Source: Chitinophagaceae bacterium (GTDB lineage Bacteria > Bacteroidota > Bacteroidia > Chitinophagales > Chitinophagaceae). Taken from it: DNA of 64,000 nt. The notes under the pieces were generated by a model. It worked only from the letters and a program-made list of their open reading frames with translations, ran no database searches and had not been told where the DNA came from. Below, piece by piece: positions 1 to 8,367 of the stretch. Numbering within the stretch: position 1 is the stretch's first letter; every line of letters starts with the position of its first letter. The stretch covers positions 62,001 through 126,000 of the forward strand of contig JAFMJI010000004.1 of assembly GCA_017853575.1 (NCBI GenBank). The letters are read 5' to 3'. Both the position numbers and the translations under genes were made by a program.

Positions 1-764
1 CTGTCGTCGTAACTCTCCATTACTGCAATTTCACTCTCTATTGCAGCACTGATAAATAGAATCTCAGCTTTTTCATTTTTGATGGCATCCATCACTTGTT
101 GTGTAAATTGATTGCCTTTTACAACACTTTTCTCATCTACATTGCATACATAAATAACAGGCTTGATAGTCAGGAGGAACAGGTCGTGTAAAAATTTCTC
201 TTTCTCTTCTTTGCTGATTTCGAAAGCACGTGCATTTTTACCTTGCTCCAAAAATATTTTTACCTCTTTAAGCACTTCGATACAACGCTGAATGTCCCTG
301 TCACCAGTCTTTGCCATTTTTTCAACCCTTGACAGCTTCTTCTCAACACTTTCCAAATCTTTTAATTGCAGTTCGGTGTCGATTACTTCTTTGTCGCGTA
401 TTGGATTGACATTTCCGTCAACATGGATTACATTTTCGTCTTCAAAGCATCTCAGAACGTGTATGATGGCATCTGTATTTCTAATATTTCCCAAAAATTG
501 ATTTCCGAGTCCTTCGCCTTTACTAGCCCCCTTAACCAATCCTGCAATATCTACGATTTCAACTGTGGTAGGAACTACTTTCTGAGGTTTCACCAATTTC
601 TCGAGCTCAATTAATCGTTGATCTGGAACAGTGATGACACCTACATTGGGTTCAATGGTACAAAAGGGAAAATTTGCTGCCTGGGCTTTTGCATTGCTCA
701 AGGCATTAAATAAAGTTGATTTTCCTACATTTGGTAAGCCGACAATCCCTGCTTGTAATGCCAT
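1..764 (-). CDS. ychF: Redox-regulated ATPase/GTPase YchF (Obg family), 3' end outside window
   Basis: The reverse-strand frame opens with ATG at 764 and stays open to base 1, so about 254 residues of a protein usually near 365 residues are present. The P-loop GLPNVGKST is at residues 9-17. The family binds ribosomes and hydrolyses ATP rather than GTP; it has a G domain, a coiled-coil insert and a C-terminal TGS domain, which lies beyond the window edge. The gene stands alone, divergent from the SpmA/B gene, with its own -7 element at 783-790. Identification is firm from the P-loop and the start context. Only the C-terminal part is unseen. Confidence 0.93.
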   Translation of the reverse strand, partial: MALQAGIVGLPNVGKSTLFNALSNAKAQAANFPFCTIEPNVGVITVPDQRLIELEKLVKPQKVVPTTVEIVDIAGLVKGASKGEGLGNQFLGNIRNTDAIIHVLRCFEDENVIHVDGNVNPIRDKEVIDTELQLKDLESVEKKLSRVEKMAKTGDRDIQRCIEVLKEVKIFLEQGKNARAFEISKEEKEKFLHDLFLLTIKPVIYVCNVDEKSVVKGNQFTQQVMDAIKNEKAEILFISAAIESEIAVMESYDD

Positions 765-782
765 AATTATTTTTTTGCGTTG

Positions 783-790
783 CAAAGGTA
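783..790 (-). promoter_or_regulatory. Bacteroidetes-type -7 element for ychF
   Basis: Read on the reverse strand this is TACCTTTG followed by CA, matching the TAnnTTTG consensus of Bacteroidetes primary-sigma promoters. It ends 18 bases before the ychF ATG. I see no clear -33 TTG. Confidence 0.6.
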
Positions 791-844
791 GTGAGAATGA
801 TGCAGAAGCATCCTGGTTGAAGGAAGTTTTCTAAATGTGTTTAT

Positions 845-2089
845 ATGACCCTGAATTTGATCTGGTTTGCATTTTTTATACTTGCTTTCACAGTGGCATT
901 CTTTAAATGGTTGGTCACAGGGGATGTGATGATTTTTAAAACCATCACAGAAGGAATCTTTAAATCTGCTGGAGACAGTGTTGATCTTTCTTTTAAATTG
1001 ATCGGGATCATGACGCTTTTTTTGGGCTTCATGAATATTGGAGAAAAAGCTGGAGCGATTCGATTTTTGTCTAGAATCGTCGGACCTTTTTTTAGTAAAC
1101 TATTTCCAGAAATTCCAGATAAGCATCCAGCATTTGGTCATATGATTATGAATTTTTCTGCAAATTTATTAGGACTCGATAATGCTGCGACTCCATTTGG
1201 TTTAAAAGCCATGCAGAGTTTACAAGAATTAAATTCAGATAAAGAGACTGCCTCCAATGCTCAAATTATGTTTTTGGTGTTGCATGCATCTGGGCTCACC
1301 CTAATTCCCATTAGTATAATCGCAATCAGGGCATCTGTTTCTCCTGCAGCAGCAAATCCAACTGACATTTTTCTTCCTTGCATGATCGCGACTTTTGTTG
1401 CGACAATCGCTGCCTTGCTCATCGTTTCGTTTAAACAAAAAATCAATTTACTTCAACCTGTAATTTTAGCTTGGGTATTGGGTATTTCATTAATCATCGG
1501 ATTACTTATCAGCTACATAAAATATTTTCTTGTACAAAGTCAGATTGAAGTTTTTTCCAATGTATTGAGCAATGGACTGATTCTATTAATTTTTCTTGTT
1601 TTTCTGATAGGAGGGATGTACAAGAAGGTTAATCTCTTTGAAACGTTTGTTGAAGGAGCAAAAGGTGGATTTGAAGTTGCAATCAAAATTATACCATACC
1701 TCGTTGCCATGCTTGTTGCAATAAGTGTATTGAGAAGTTCTGGTGCATTTGATTTTATGACCACTTCAGTAGGAAATCTTTTTGCTTCGTTGGGAATGGA
1801 TACTCAGTTTGTTCAAGCATTGCCAACAGCATTGATGAAACCGCTCAGCGGAAGTGGAGCAAGGGCAATGATGGTTGATACCATGAATACATACGGTGCA
1901 GATTCTTTTGCTGGAAGACTTTCTGCTATTTTTCAAGGTACCAGTGATACTACTTTTTATGTGGTAGCTGTTTATTTTGGTTCTGTAGCAGTCAAAAATA
2001 CCCGATATGCCATTGGCAGCATGTTGTTGGCAGATCTCGTTGGTATTATAACATCCATATGTTTAGCATATTTATTTTTTGGAAATTAA
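845..2089 (+). CDS. SpmA/SpmB-like fusion, nucleoside-recognition (Gate) domain membrane protein
   Basis: This 414-residue, very hydrophobic protein has repeated membrane segments and two homologous halves. The N-terminal half resembles spore maturation protein A (GLDNAATPFGLKAM around residues 114-127) and the C-terminal half SpmB (LPTALMKPLSGSGARAMM around 324-341). In Bacillus these are two proteins, while Bacteroidota commonly carry them fused. The Gate domain is shared with nucleoside and ion transporters, but the substrate is unknown, and no spore role is expected here. The ATG at 845 gives the full N-terminal membrane helix. The stop codon directly abuts the folB start, so the two genes are probably co-transcribed. 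Confidence 0.85.
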   Translation: MTLNLIWFAFFILAFTVAFFKWLVTGDVMIFKTITEGIFKSAGDSVDLSFKLIGIMTLFLGFMNIGEKAGAIRFLSRIVGPFFSKLFPEIPDKHPAFGHMIMNFSANLLGLDNAATPFGLKAMQSLQELNSDKETASNAQIMFLVLHASGLTLIPISIIAIRASVSPAAANPTDIFLPCMIATFVATIAALLIVSFKQKINLLQPVILAWVLGISLIIGLLISYIKYFLVQSQIEVFSNVLSNGLILLIFLVFLIGGMYKKVNLFETFVEGAKGGFEVAIKIIPYLVAMLVAISVLRSSGAFDFMTTSVGNLFASLGMDTQFVQALPTALMKPLSGSGARAMMVDTMNTYGADSFAGRLSAIFQGTSDTTFYVVAVYFGSVAVKNTRYAIGSMLLADLVGIITSICLAYLFFGN

Positions 2090-2437
2090 ATGCAGATCTT
2101 ACTCGACGATATCATTCTATTTGGTTACCATGGTGTTCATCCACTGGAAAATGAAGTAGGCACGAATTTTCAAATCGGAATTAAAATTGATATCGATGAT
2201 ATTCCAATCAGGGTACTGGAAGATACTGTTGATTATGAAAAAGTATATTTGTTGCTGAAAGAGGAGTTCAAAAAAACCGAACAACTGCTTGAAGTGTTGG
2301 CCGATAGAATCATACAAACAATCATTTCGAATTTTCATCAAATCATTCAAATTGAAATTTCGATCAAGAAACTGAATCCTCCGATTCCTTCTTTTCAAGG
2401 AACGGTTGGCATTAAAAAATTAAAAAAAATAAAATAA
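2090..2437 (+). CDS. folB: Dihydroneopterin aldolase
   Basis: At 115 residues this is the normal length for FolB, which cleaves 7,8-dihydroneopterin to 6-hydroxymethyl-dihydropterin and glycolaldehyde in folate synthesis. The N-terminal [14 protein letters not shown] segment carries the conserved Glu near residue 21. VDYEKVY contains the substrate-binding Tyr, and KKLNPPIP near the C-terminus holds the catalytic Lys. The ATG follows the SpmA/B stop with no spacer, which suggests translational coupling. folP lies elsewhere in the window (28141-28968), so folate genes are scattered. Confidence 0.88.
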   Translation: MQILLDDIILFGYHGVHPLENEVGTNFQIGIKIDIDDIPIRVLEDTVDYEKVYLLLKEEFKKTEQLLEVLADRIIQTIISNFHQIIQIEISIKKLNPPIPSFQGTVGIKKLKKIK

Positions 2438-2442
2438 CAATT

Positions 2443-4419
2443 ATGCAAGCAAGATTTTTTGTTCTCATCTATCTTTTTTTAAACGTTCAACTGTTCGCAC
2501 AAGAATCGGTTCAAACTAAATACGACCCGAATGAATTGTTTAATCCACTTTTTTATAAAGAATATGGAAACTCATTGCGCACAGGAAATGGAGAACCTGG
2601 AACTGCTTACTGGCAAAACCGAGCAGATTATTCAATCAAAGCAGAATTAAATGATGTAACCAATGAAGTAAAAGGTTCTGTAACGATTACTTATACCAAT
2701 AACAGTCCGCATCAACACAATTTTTTGTGGTTTCAGCTTGATCAGAATCTATTCAATCCCAATTCCCGTGGCTATTCGAAATTGCCTGTCAACGGCAGAA
2801 GCAGATATACCGGTGTGAGCAGTGAAATCAATGGTGGGTATAAAATCGAATCTGTTAAAGTAATAAATATGGTGGCAGGAAAAGCAAATGAAGTTTCAGT
2901 TCAGCCTGATATTACTGATACCAGAATGCGAATTGATTTGCCAAAAACATTGAAAACAGGTGGAGATAAGGTGAGTGTAAAAGTTGACTTTTCTTTTATT
3001 GTGCCTGAATATGGTGCTGACAGAACTGGTATTCTGAAAAATGATGATGGAAACATTTTTGCTATTGCACAATGGTATCCCCGTATTTGTGTTTTTGATG
3101 ATATACAAGGTTGGAATACACTACCATACCTGGGTGCAAGTGAATTTTATCTGGAATATGGAAATTTTGATGTTTCAATCACCGCTCCCGCAAATCATAT
3201 TGTGGTTGCATCTGGTGAGCTGATAAATCCATCAGATGTGATGACTGCAGAACAATTTAAATTATATCAGTATGCGCATATATCTGATTCAACCATTACC
3301 ATTCGTGGAAGTCAGGATATAGAAAACCCAGCCAGTCGTCCCAATAAAAAAACACTTACTTGGAAATACACGATTACAAATGCAAGAGACTTTGCTTGGG
3401 CAAGCTCAAAGTCTTTTATTTGGGATGCAGCAAAGATTAATTTACCGAGTGGTAAAACTGCACTCGCACAATCAGTGTATCCTCGCAGCTCTGATGGCAA
3501 AAATGCTTGGGCAAGGAGTACTGAATATGCGAAAGCCTCAATAGAGAATTATTCAAAACGATGGTTTGAATATCCCTATCCAATTGCAACAAATGTTGCA
3601 AGCAATGTTGGAGGCATGGAATATCCAGGAATTGTTTTTTGTGGGGCAAATGCCAAAACGGAAGGTCTCTGGGGCGTCACTGACCATGAATTAGGACATA
3701 CCTGGTTTCCAATGATTGTAGGTAGCAATGAGAGAAAATATGGATGGATGGATGAAGGTTTCAACACCTTCATTAATTCAATCGCTGATGATGATTTCAA
3801 CAATGGCGAATACAAATCACCTCCTTCAAACATGCATGAAATGGCTAAATACATGTTTAACGACCGGACAGAGTCCATCATGAAAACTCCAGATGCTTTG
3901 AAGGAATACAATATCGGACTCTCCTTATACATGAAGCCCGGATATGCTTTGAATCTTTTACGCGATCAGATTGTAGGCCAACAAAGATTTGATGCAGCAT
4001 TTAGAAAATATATAAGAGATTGGGCGTATAAGCATCCGTCACCATGGGATTTTTTTCGTTCAATTGAAAGTAGTGTAGGTGAGGACTTGGGTTGGTTTTG
4101 GAAGGGGATGATTTTGGAAAATTGGAAATTGGATCAATCTATCGGCAAAGTTGAGGTTCAACCCGGCGGTATTAAAAGTGGATACATTGTTACAGTAAAC
4201 AATCTTGAAAAAATGGCCATGCCTGTTGTGATTGAATATGAAACAGTATCTGGAATTAAAGGCAGGGTTAACCTTCCCGTTGAAGTATGGCAAAATGCTT
4301 GGAGTGTAAAAGCAAGGATTCCAGTTCAAGAAGAATTGAAAAGGGTAGACATTGATCCCGATAAAATCTACCCAGACATAAATGAGCAGAATAATAACTG
4401 GTTGAATACCAGCCGTTAA
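2443..4419 (+). CDS. Secreted M1-family zinc metallopeptidase
   Basis: The protein has 658 residues with an N-terminal signal peptide ending near LFAQ (residue 20). The zinc site HELGH is at residues 415-419, and the third ligand Glu438 sits in WMDEGFN, giving the M1 pattern HExxH-x18-E. The upstream exopeptidase motif reads GGMEY where classical M1 enzymes have GxMEN, a variant I associate with this bacterial subfamily. It probably trims peptides in the periplasm or outside the cell. It follows folB by five bases and ends the SpmA/B-folB run. There is no terminator-like hairpin before the rpmI promoter. Confidence 0.88.
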   Translation: MQARFFVLIYLFLNVQLFAQESVQTKYDPNELFNPLFYKEYGNSLRTGNGEPGTAYWQNRADYSIKAELNDVTNEVKGSVTITYTNNSPHQHNFLWFQLDQNLFNPNSRGYSKLPVNGRSRYTGVSSEINGGYKIESVKVINMVAGKANEVSVQPDITDTRMRIDLPKTLKTGGDKVSVKVDFSFIVPEYGADRTGILKNDDGNIFAIAQWYPRICVFDDIQGWNTLPYLGASEFYLEYGNFDVSITAPANHIVVASGELINPSDVMTAEQFKLYQYAHISDSTITIRGSQDIENPASRPNKKTLTWKYTITNARDFAWASSKSFIWDAAKINLPSGKTALAQSVYPRSSDGKNAWARSTEYAKASIENYSKRWFEYPYPIATNVASNVGGMEYPGIVFCGANAKTEGLWGVTDHELGHTWFPMIVGSNERKYGWMDEGFNTFINSIADDDFNNGEYKSPPSNMHEMAKYMFNDRTESIMKTPDALKEYNIGLSLYMKPGYALNLLRDQIVGQQRFDAAFRKYIRDWAYKHPSPWDFFRSIESSVGEDLGWFWKGMILENWKLDQSIGKVEVQPGGIKSGYIVTVNNLEKMAMPVVIEYETVSGIKGRVNLPVEVWQNAWSVKARIPVQEELKRVDIDPDKIYPDINEQNNNWLNTSR

Positions 4420-4463
4420 TGAAGAAAAAAATCAAAAAAACAAGATAATTTATCAAAATCTTG

Positions 4464-4471
4464 TAATTTTG
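4464..4471 (+). promoter_or_regulatory. -7 element of the rpmI-rplT-speA operon
   Basis: TAATTTTG followed by CAACCTCC matches the TAnnTTTG consensus. It sits about 100 bases upstream of rpmI and so leaves a leader of roughly 90 bases that holds two hairpins. Confidence 0.6.
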
Positions 4472-4476
4472 CAACC

Positions 4477-4537
4477 TCCAAGAGAAATCTTGGAATTATT
4501 CCCATACGGTTCCATAAGTTCTTCGTCTGTTCGAAGA
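4477..4537 (+). promoter_or_regulatory. Structured leader of the L35/L20 operon
   Basis: Two stem-loops lie between promoter and rpmI. Positions 4477-4494 form a 7-bp stem (TCCAAGA/TCTTGGA) closed by a GAAA tetraloop. Positions 4520-4537 form a 6-bp stem (TCTTCG/CGAAGA) with a six-base loop. Ribosomal protein L20 represses its own operon through leader RNA in other phyla. A similar role here is inference, because I cannot match the hairpins to a known L20 leader. Confidence 0.45.
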
Positions 4538-4568
4538 CACCAGAAGGGGTAACATTAAATATTCAGAC

Positions 4569-4766
4569 ATGCCAAAAGTTAAAACCCACTCAAGGGCTAA
4601 AAAAACTTTTAAAATTACCGGTAGCGGTAAGATCACTTTCAGAAAGCCCACCCGTGGCCACTTGCTAACGAAAAAATCTACAAAAAGAAAGAGAGCTCTT
4701 CGTGTTGAAGGACAGGTTCATCATTCAAACCTTGACTTCGTTAAGCGCTTGCTCCGTCTTAAATAG
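4569..4766 (+). CDS. rpmI: 50S ribosomal protein L35
   Basis: The 65-residue, strongly basic protein begins [20 protein letters not shown], the hallmark L35 N-terminus, and contains the family [12 protein letters not shown] core. It is a large-subunit ribosomal protein. rplT follows after 37 bases, as is usual. The translation factor gene infC, often found upstream of rpmI, is not here; the upstream neighbour is an M1 peptidase. Confidence 0.97.
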   Translation: MPKVKTHSRAKKTFKITGSGKITFRKPTRGHLLTKKSTKRKRALRVEGQVHHSNLDFVKRLLRLK

Positions 4767-4803
4767 AATTTTTTCATTTTAAACAACTTTAAAGAATTAA
4801 CAT

Positions 4804-5148
4804 ATGCCACGTTCAAAAAATGCCGTTGCCTCTAGAGCACGCAGAAAAAGAATACTCAAACAAGCCAAAGGATTCTTTGGTAAAAGAAAAAATGTATATA
4901 CAGTTGCAAAGAACGTTCTTGAAAAAGGATTGACTTATAGCTATGTTGGTCGTAAATTGAAGAAAAGAGATTACCGCAGACTTTGGATTGTGCGTATCAA
5001 TGCTGCAGTAAGAGAAGAAGGACTAACCTATTCAGAATTCATCAACAAATTGAAGGTGAAAGGAATTGAATTGGATCGCAAAGTTCTTGCTGACATGGCA
5101 ATGAATAACGCAGAGTCTTTCAAAAAGCTTGTTCAGTCAGTTAAATAA
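4804..5148 (+). CDS. rplT: 50S ribosomal protein L20
   Basis: The 114-residue basic protein starts [20 protein letters not shown] and has the L20 core ([17 protein letters not shown]), full length for the family. L20 binds 23S rRNA early in large-subunit assembly and autoregulates the rpmI-rplT transcript in several bacteria. The gene sits between rpmI and speA, 24 bases from the latter, so arginine decarboxylase is probably transcribed with these two ribosomal genes. Confidence 0.97.
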   Translation: MPRSKNAVASRARRKRILKQAKGFFGKRKNVYTVAKNVLEKGLTYSYVGRKLKKRDYRRLWIVRINAAVREEGLTYSEFINKLKVKGIELDRKVLADMAMNNAESFKKLVQSVK

Positions 5149-5172
5149 ACCTGATCCCCATTTGCTTAAGAG

Positions 5173-6579
5173 ATGAGCAATACCTATACTGATCTTGTCA
5201 AACAGACCTTTTACTTTCCTCAGGAAGGGTTTGATACCAAAGATGGTAACTTATATTTCAATGACTTGGATCTCAAAGCTTTGATTGATAAATACGGCAC
5301 ACCTCTTAAGCTTACTTATTTACCTAAGATTGGCTCTCAGATCAACAAGGCCAAATCCTTGTTCGCCAAAGCCATCAAAAAGCATAAATACGAGGGTAAA
5401 TATCATTATTGCTATTGCACAAAAAGTTCTCATTTCTCCTTTGTTGTTGAAGAAGCGCTACAGCATGATGTACATTTAGAAACATCATATGCTTATGATA
5501 TCGAGATCATCAATCAGCTCTACAAAAAGAGAAAAATCACAAAAGACACTTTTATTATTTGTAATGGCTTTAAACAAAAACATTACACCTCACGCATTGC
5601 AAAATTGATCAATACTGGTTTCAAAAATGTTATACCAATTTTGGATAACAAAGAAGAGCTTGAACGTTATAAAAAAGCCGTCAAGGAACCATTTAAACTT
5701 GGTATTCGGGTTGCGGCTGAAGAAGAGCCTAATTTTCCTTTTTACACTTCCAGGCTAGGATTTCGCGCAAAAGATATTCTTGAATTTTATGTTGATCAAA
5801 TTGAAGGATATGAAGAAAAGTTTCAGCTCAAAATGCTGCATATCTTTTTAAACAAAGGAATCAAAGACGACATTTACTATTGGAGTGAATTGAATAAAGT
5901 AATCAATCTATACTGCCAACTGAAAAAGATTTGTCCTGAATTGGATTCGATAAACATTGGTGGTGGTTTTCCGATTAAACATTCACTGGGCTTTGAGTAC
6001 GATTATGAATTCATGATCAACGAGATCATCTCTAATATCAAAAAGGCATGTAAAAAAGCACGTGTTCCAATGCCGAATATCTTCACCGAGTTTGGCAGTT
6101 TCACTGTTGGTGAAAGCATGGCGCATATATATTCTGTATTGGCGGAGAAAACCCAGAATGATCGAGAGATTTGGTATATGATTGACTCATCTTTCATCAC
6201 CACACTTCCTGATACATGGGGTATAGGTGAGAAATTTCTCCTGCTACCTATCAACAAGTGGAACAATGAATACCAGCGTGTGGTACTGGGTGGAATTACA
6301 TGTGATAGTCATGATTATTACGATTCTGAGGAACACATCAATGAAGTATTTCTGCCTAAAACAAATGGAGAAAAGCCAAAAGAACCACTTTATCTTGGTT
6401 TCTTTCATACCGGAGCATATCAGGATCAAATCAGCGGATATGGCGGTATCAAACATTGTATGATCCCATCACCACAGCACATTATTATTGGCAGAGATAA
6501 GAATGGAAAGCTGGTGGATTGGGTGTATGCGAAAGAGCAAACTGCGCAAAGCATGCTGAAAATTCTAGGGTACATTTAA
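5173..6579 (+). CDS. speA: Biosynthetic arginine decarboxylase (PLP, alanine-racemase fold)
   Basis: The 468-residue fold-III PLP enzyme has the Schiff-base Lys at residue 84 (YCTKSSHF), a glycine-rich phosphate-binding segment (INIGGGFP) and the catalytic C-terminal motif CDSHDYY at 377-383. This is the compact Bacteroidetes type, shorter than the roughly 650-residue E. coli SpeA. It should convert arginine to agmatine for polyamine synthesis. Ornithine or diaminopimelate decarboxylase activity cannot be excluded from sequence alone. It is the last gene of the rpmI operon. Its final codons lie in an inverted repeat shared with the convergent gene. Confidence 0.85.
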   Translation: MSNTYTDLVKQTFYFPQEGFDTKDGNLYFNDLDLKALIDKYGTPLKLTYLPKIGSQINKAKSLFAKAIKKHKYEGKYHYCYCTKSSHFSFVVEEALQHDVHLETSYAYDIEIINQLYKKRKITKDTFIICNGFKQKHYTSRIAKLINTGFKNVIPILDNKEELERYKKAVKEPFKLGIRVAAEEEPNFPFYTSRLGFRAKDILEFYVDQIEGYEEKFQLKMLHIFLNKGIKDDIYYWSELNKVINLYCQLKKICPELDSINIGGGFPIKHSLGFEYDYEFMINEIISNIKKACKKARVPMPNIFTEFGSFTVGESMAHIYSVLAEKTQNDREIWYMIDSSFITTLPDTWGIGEKFLLLPINKWNNEYQRVVLGGITCDSHDYYDSEEHINEVFLPKTNGEKPKEPLYLGFFHTGAYQDQISGYGGIKHCMIPSPQHIIIGRDKNGKLVDWVYAKEQTAQSMLKILGYI

Positions 6580-6600
6580 CAGCTCTCCTAGAATATTTTC
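6562..6600. terminator. Bidirectional terminator-like inverted repeat across two gene ends
   Basis: ATTCTAGG at 6562-6569 pairs perfectly with CCTAGAAT at 6587-6594, enclosing 17 bases and the speA stop codon. It is followed by ATTTTC on the forward strand and by TTTTC on the reverse. The second arm lies in the last codons of the convergent gene. Confidence 0.45.
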
Positions 6601-7883
6601 ATTTTATATTTCTTGTTGACTTTTGGATTGTTGAAATATTTTTCTGCATCTTCTTGCGTATACCTTGGATCAAATTCAACCAATGGGAGGTCTATCAATT
6701 GAAGCTGAGATTGCTTCAATTCATCTTTCAGTTTTTTAGTTTTGGTTAAGATTTCTATGTCTTTTTCACCAACCAGTCCATATTCAGTAAGCATAAACTC
6801 CAATCGCTTAATTGTTCCTCGAATTTGCGTTGCCACATTCTGTTCCTGAACTTTATTCGGAGAAACAGCTTCTTTTACTGGAACCAATGTAAGTCCGAGT
6901 GAAGGCAGAACCTTTCCAAAATTCTTTGCTCCGGTACTTTGAGCAGAAGTTGAAAGTATTGTACCGAGCATAGCTGTGGATGAACTTCCGACATCAAAGT
7001 AGGTTCTGTTTTTCTTTGTTTGTTCAATTTCATTGCTCAGAATGAAGAACGCAAGCTTTAAGTCTTTGATATATTTATTCATCTCATCAGCTATCAGCTT
7101 GTATTCCAACATCTTTTGCGGATAGTTTACACCAGGCTTGATATAGAGTCTTACCGAGGCAGTATCATTATTTCGATGTGAATCTGTTCCTATAAACTGA
7201 AGTACTAAGACTTTCTGTTTAGCAGTATCACCTTCGCGAATAAAATCATAGGGAACAGTCCACTGAAACTCATCATTGCATGTCTTTACTGGTTTGAAAT
7301 TCGTAATAGGAAGGTTTGCATTGATGGTAATCTGTTCCATGGGGAAGCTTCCTTCCTCGCACTGAATTCTAAAACGGATGGTGTCGCCTTCTTCCAGTTG
7401 AACGAAATTGCCAACGGTCGGTTTTAGACGGGTGATGTTGATTTCAGTACTGAAAAACAATAGGTTAAAACTGGTATCAATTCTATCTGCAGCGTTCCTG
7501 AGGTTTTGAACACCAAATTCTACTTTATAAGGGATGTCAAATTTAAGTCGCCCGCTCTTGAACAGATTTTTGTCTGCCTTGAAATATAGGATCCCACTGT
7601 TTTTATCAATTTTAAGTCCAATCGGAGCTGATTTCAAATACCAGAAGTACTGGTCTATCGGTTTGTTGATCTTAAAATCATAGGTGAGAATAGAGTCGGC
7701 CTGCAGAGAGAAAAAGGGACTCAAATTCATGATTCTAAGTGGGCTGTCAACCTCTTGCCTTGGAATAGCTAGGTTAGAAACGGTATCCTTAGATGGGAGG
7801 GTGGTGTCTTTGGATATTTCCTGCGCAAAAGAGAACTTGAAAGCGACCAATGCGATGATTACTAACTTGATTCTCAACGTCAA
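6588..7883 (-). CDS. Secreted protein of unknown function
   Basis: I do not recognise a family. The 431-residue product has a signal peptide (hydrophobic core LVIIALVAFKFSFA, then AQ). The N-terminal half is rich in beta-strand patterns, including a segment with repeated charged/hydrophobic alternation around IRFRIQCEEGSFP. The C-terminal third is helical and Lys/Gln-rich, probably coiled coil. No ATG is available near the signal peptide, so the start is a TTG at 7883 or 7877, close behind a -7 element at 7895-7902. It converges on speA and diverges from the bacilliredoxin gene. A periplasmic or cell-surface location is inferred. Confidence 0.75.
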   Translation of the reverse strand: MTLRIKLVIIALVAFKFSFAQEISKDTTLPSKDTVSNLAIPRQEVDSPLRIMNLSPFFSLQADSILTYDFKINKPIDQYFWYLKSAPIGLKIDKNSGILYFKADKNLFKSGRLKFDIPYKVEFGVQNLRNAADRIDTSFNLLFFSTEINITRLKPTVGNFVQLEEGDTIRFRIQCEEGSFPMEQITINANLPITNFKPVKTCNDEFQWTVPYDFIREGDTAKQKVLVLQFIGTDSHRNNDTASVRLYIKPGVNYPQKMLEYKLIADEMNKYIKDLKLAFFILSNEIEQTKKNRTYFDVGSSSTAMLGTILSTSAQSTGAKNFGKVLPSLGLTLVPVKEAVSPNKVQEQNVATQIRGTIKRLEFMLTEYGLVGEKDIEILTKTKKLKDELKQSQLQLIDLPLVEFDPRYTQEDAEKYFNNPKVNKKYKMKIF

Positions 7884-7894
7884 TAATGTTTAGA

Positions 7895-7902
7895 CAAATG
7901 TA
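7895..7902 (-). promoter_or_regulatory. -7 element for the unknown secreted-protein gene
   Basis: TACATTTG on the reverse strand ends only 11 bases before the TTG start at 7883. The untranslated leader would be a few bases at most. It is back-to-back with the forward element at 7924-7931. Confidence 0.55.
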
Positions 7903-7923
7903 ATTGAAAACATGCTAAATGTG

Positions 7924-7931
7924 TAAATTTG
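7924..7931 (+). promoter_or_regulatory. -7 element for bacilliredoxin-lgt-yajQ
   Basis: TAAATTTG followed by CA matches the consensus, with a possible -33 TTG at 7904-7906. It overlaps a TTG that could extend the downstream frame, which supports ATG 7950 as the true start. Confidence 0.6.
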
Positions 7932-7949
7932 CAATCAAATCTTAACATT

Positions 7950-8366
7950 ATGTACCCAGCACAAATAGTAATTCCCATGAAAGAGGAATTAACAGAAAAT
8001 GGCTTTGATGAGTTGTTATCTCCTTCAGATGTAGATCAGGCTGTTTCTAATGAAGGCACCACACTTGTGGTCATCAATTCAGTATGCGGATGTTCTGCAG
8101 GAAGCGCAAGACCAGGTGTATTGATGTCTGTTCATAATTCTGAAAAAAAGCCAGATCATCTTACCACTACTTTCGCAGGATTTGATATCGATGCAGTAAA
8201 AAGATTGAGGGAACACCTCTTGCCTTATCCTCCATCGTCTCCTGCTGTTGCTTTGTTCAAAGATGGGAAATTGGTGCACATGATCGAACGTCATCAAATC
8301 GAGGGCCGTCCGGCACAAATGATTGCACAAAATCTAATGGCTGCATACGAAGAGTATTGTAACTAA
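7950..8366 (+). CDS. BrxA/BrxB family bacilliredoxin-like protein
   Basis: The 138-residue protein matches the YphP/YqiW (BrxA/B, DUF1094) family: start MYPAQIVIPMKEEL, thioredoxin-like fold and the CGC active-site motif in NSVCGCSAGSARPG. In Bacillus these proteins remove bacillithiol from S-thiolated proteins. Bacteroidota with bacillithiol could use it the same way, but I see no bacillithiol genes here. The ATG at 7950 is preferred over the upstream TTG, which lies within the promoter. It is separated from lgt by one base, so it is the first gene of a three-gene run. Confidence 0.88.
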   Translation: MYPAQIVIPMKEELTENGFDELLSPSDVDQAVSNEGTTLVVINSVCGCSAGSARPGVLMSVHNSEKKPDHLTTTFAGFDIDAVKRLREHLLPYPPSSPAVALFKDGKLVHMIERHQIEGRPAQMIAQNLMAAYEEYCN

Positions 8367-8367
8367 G

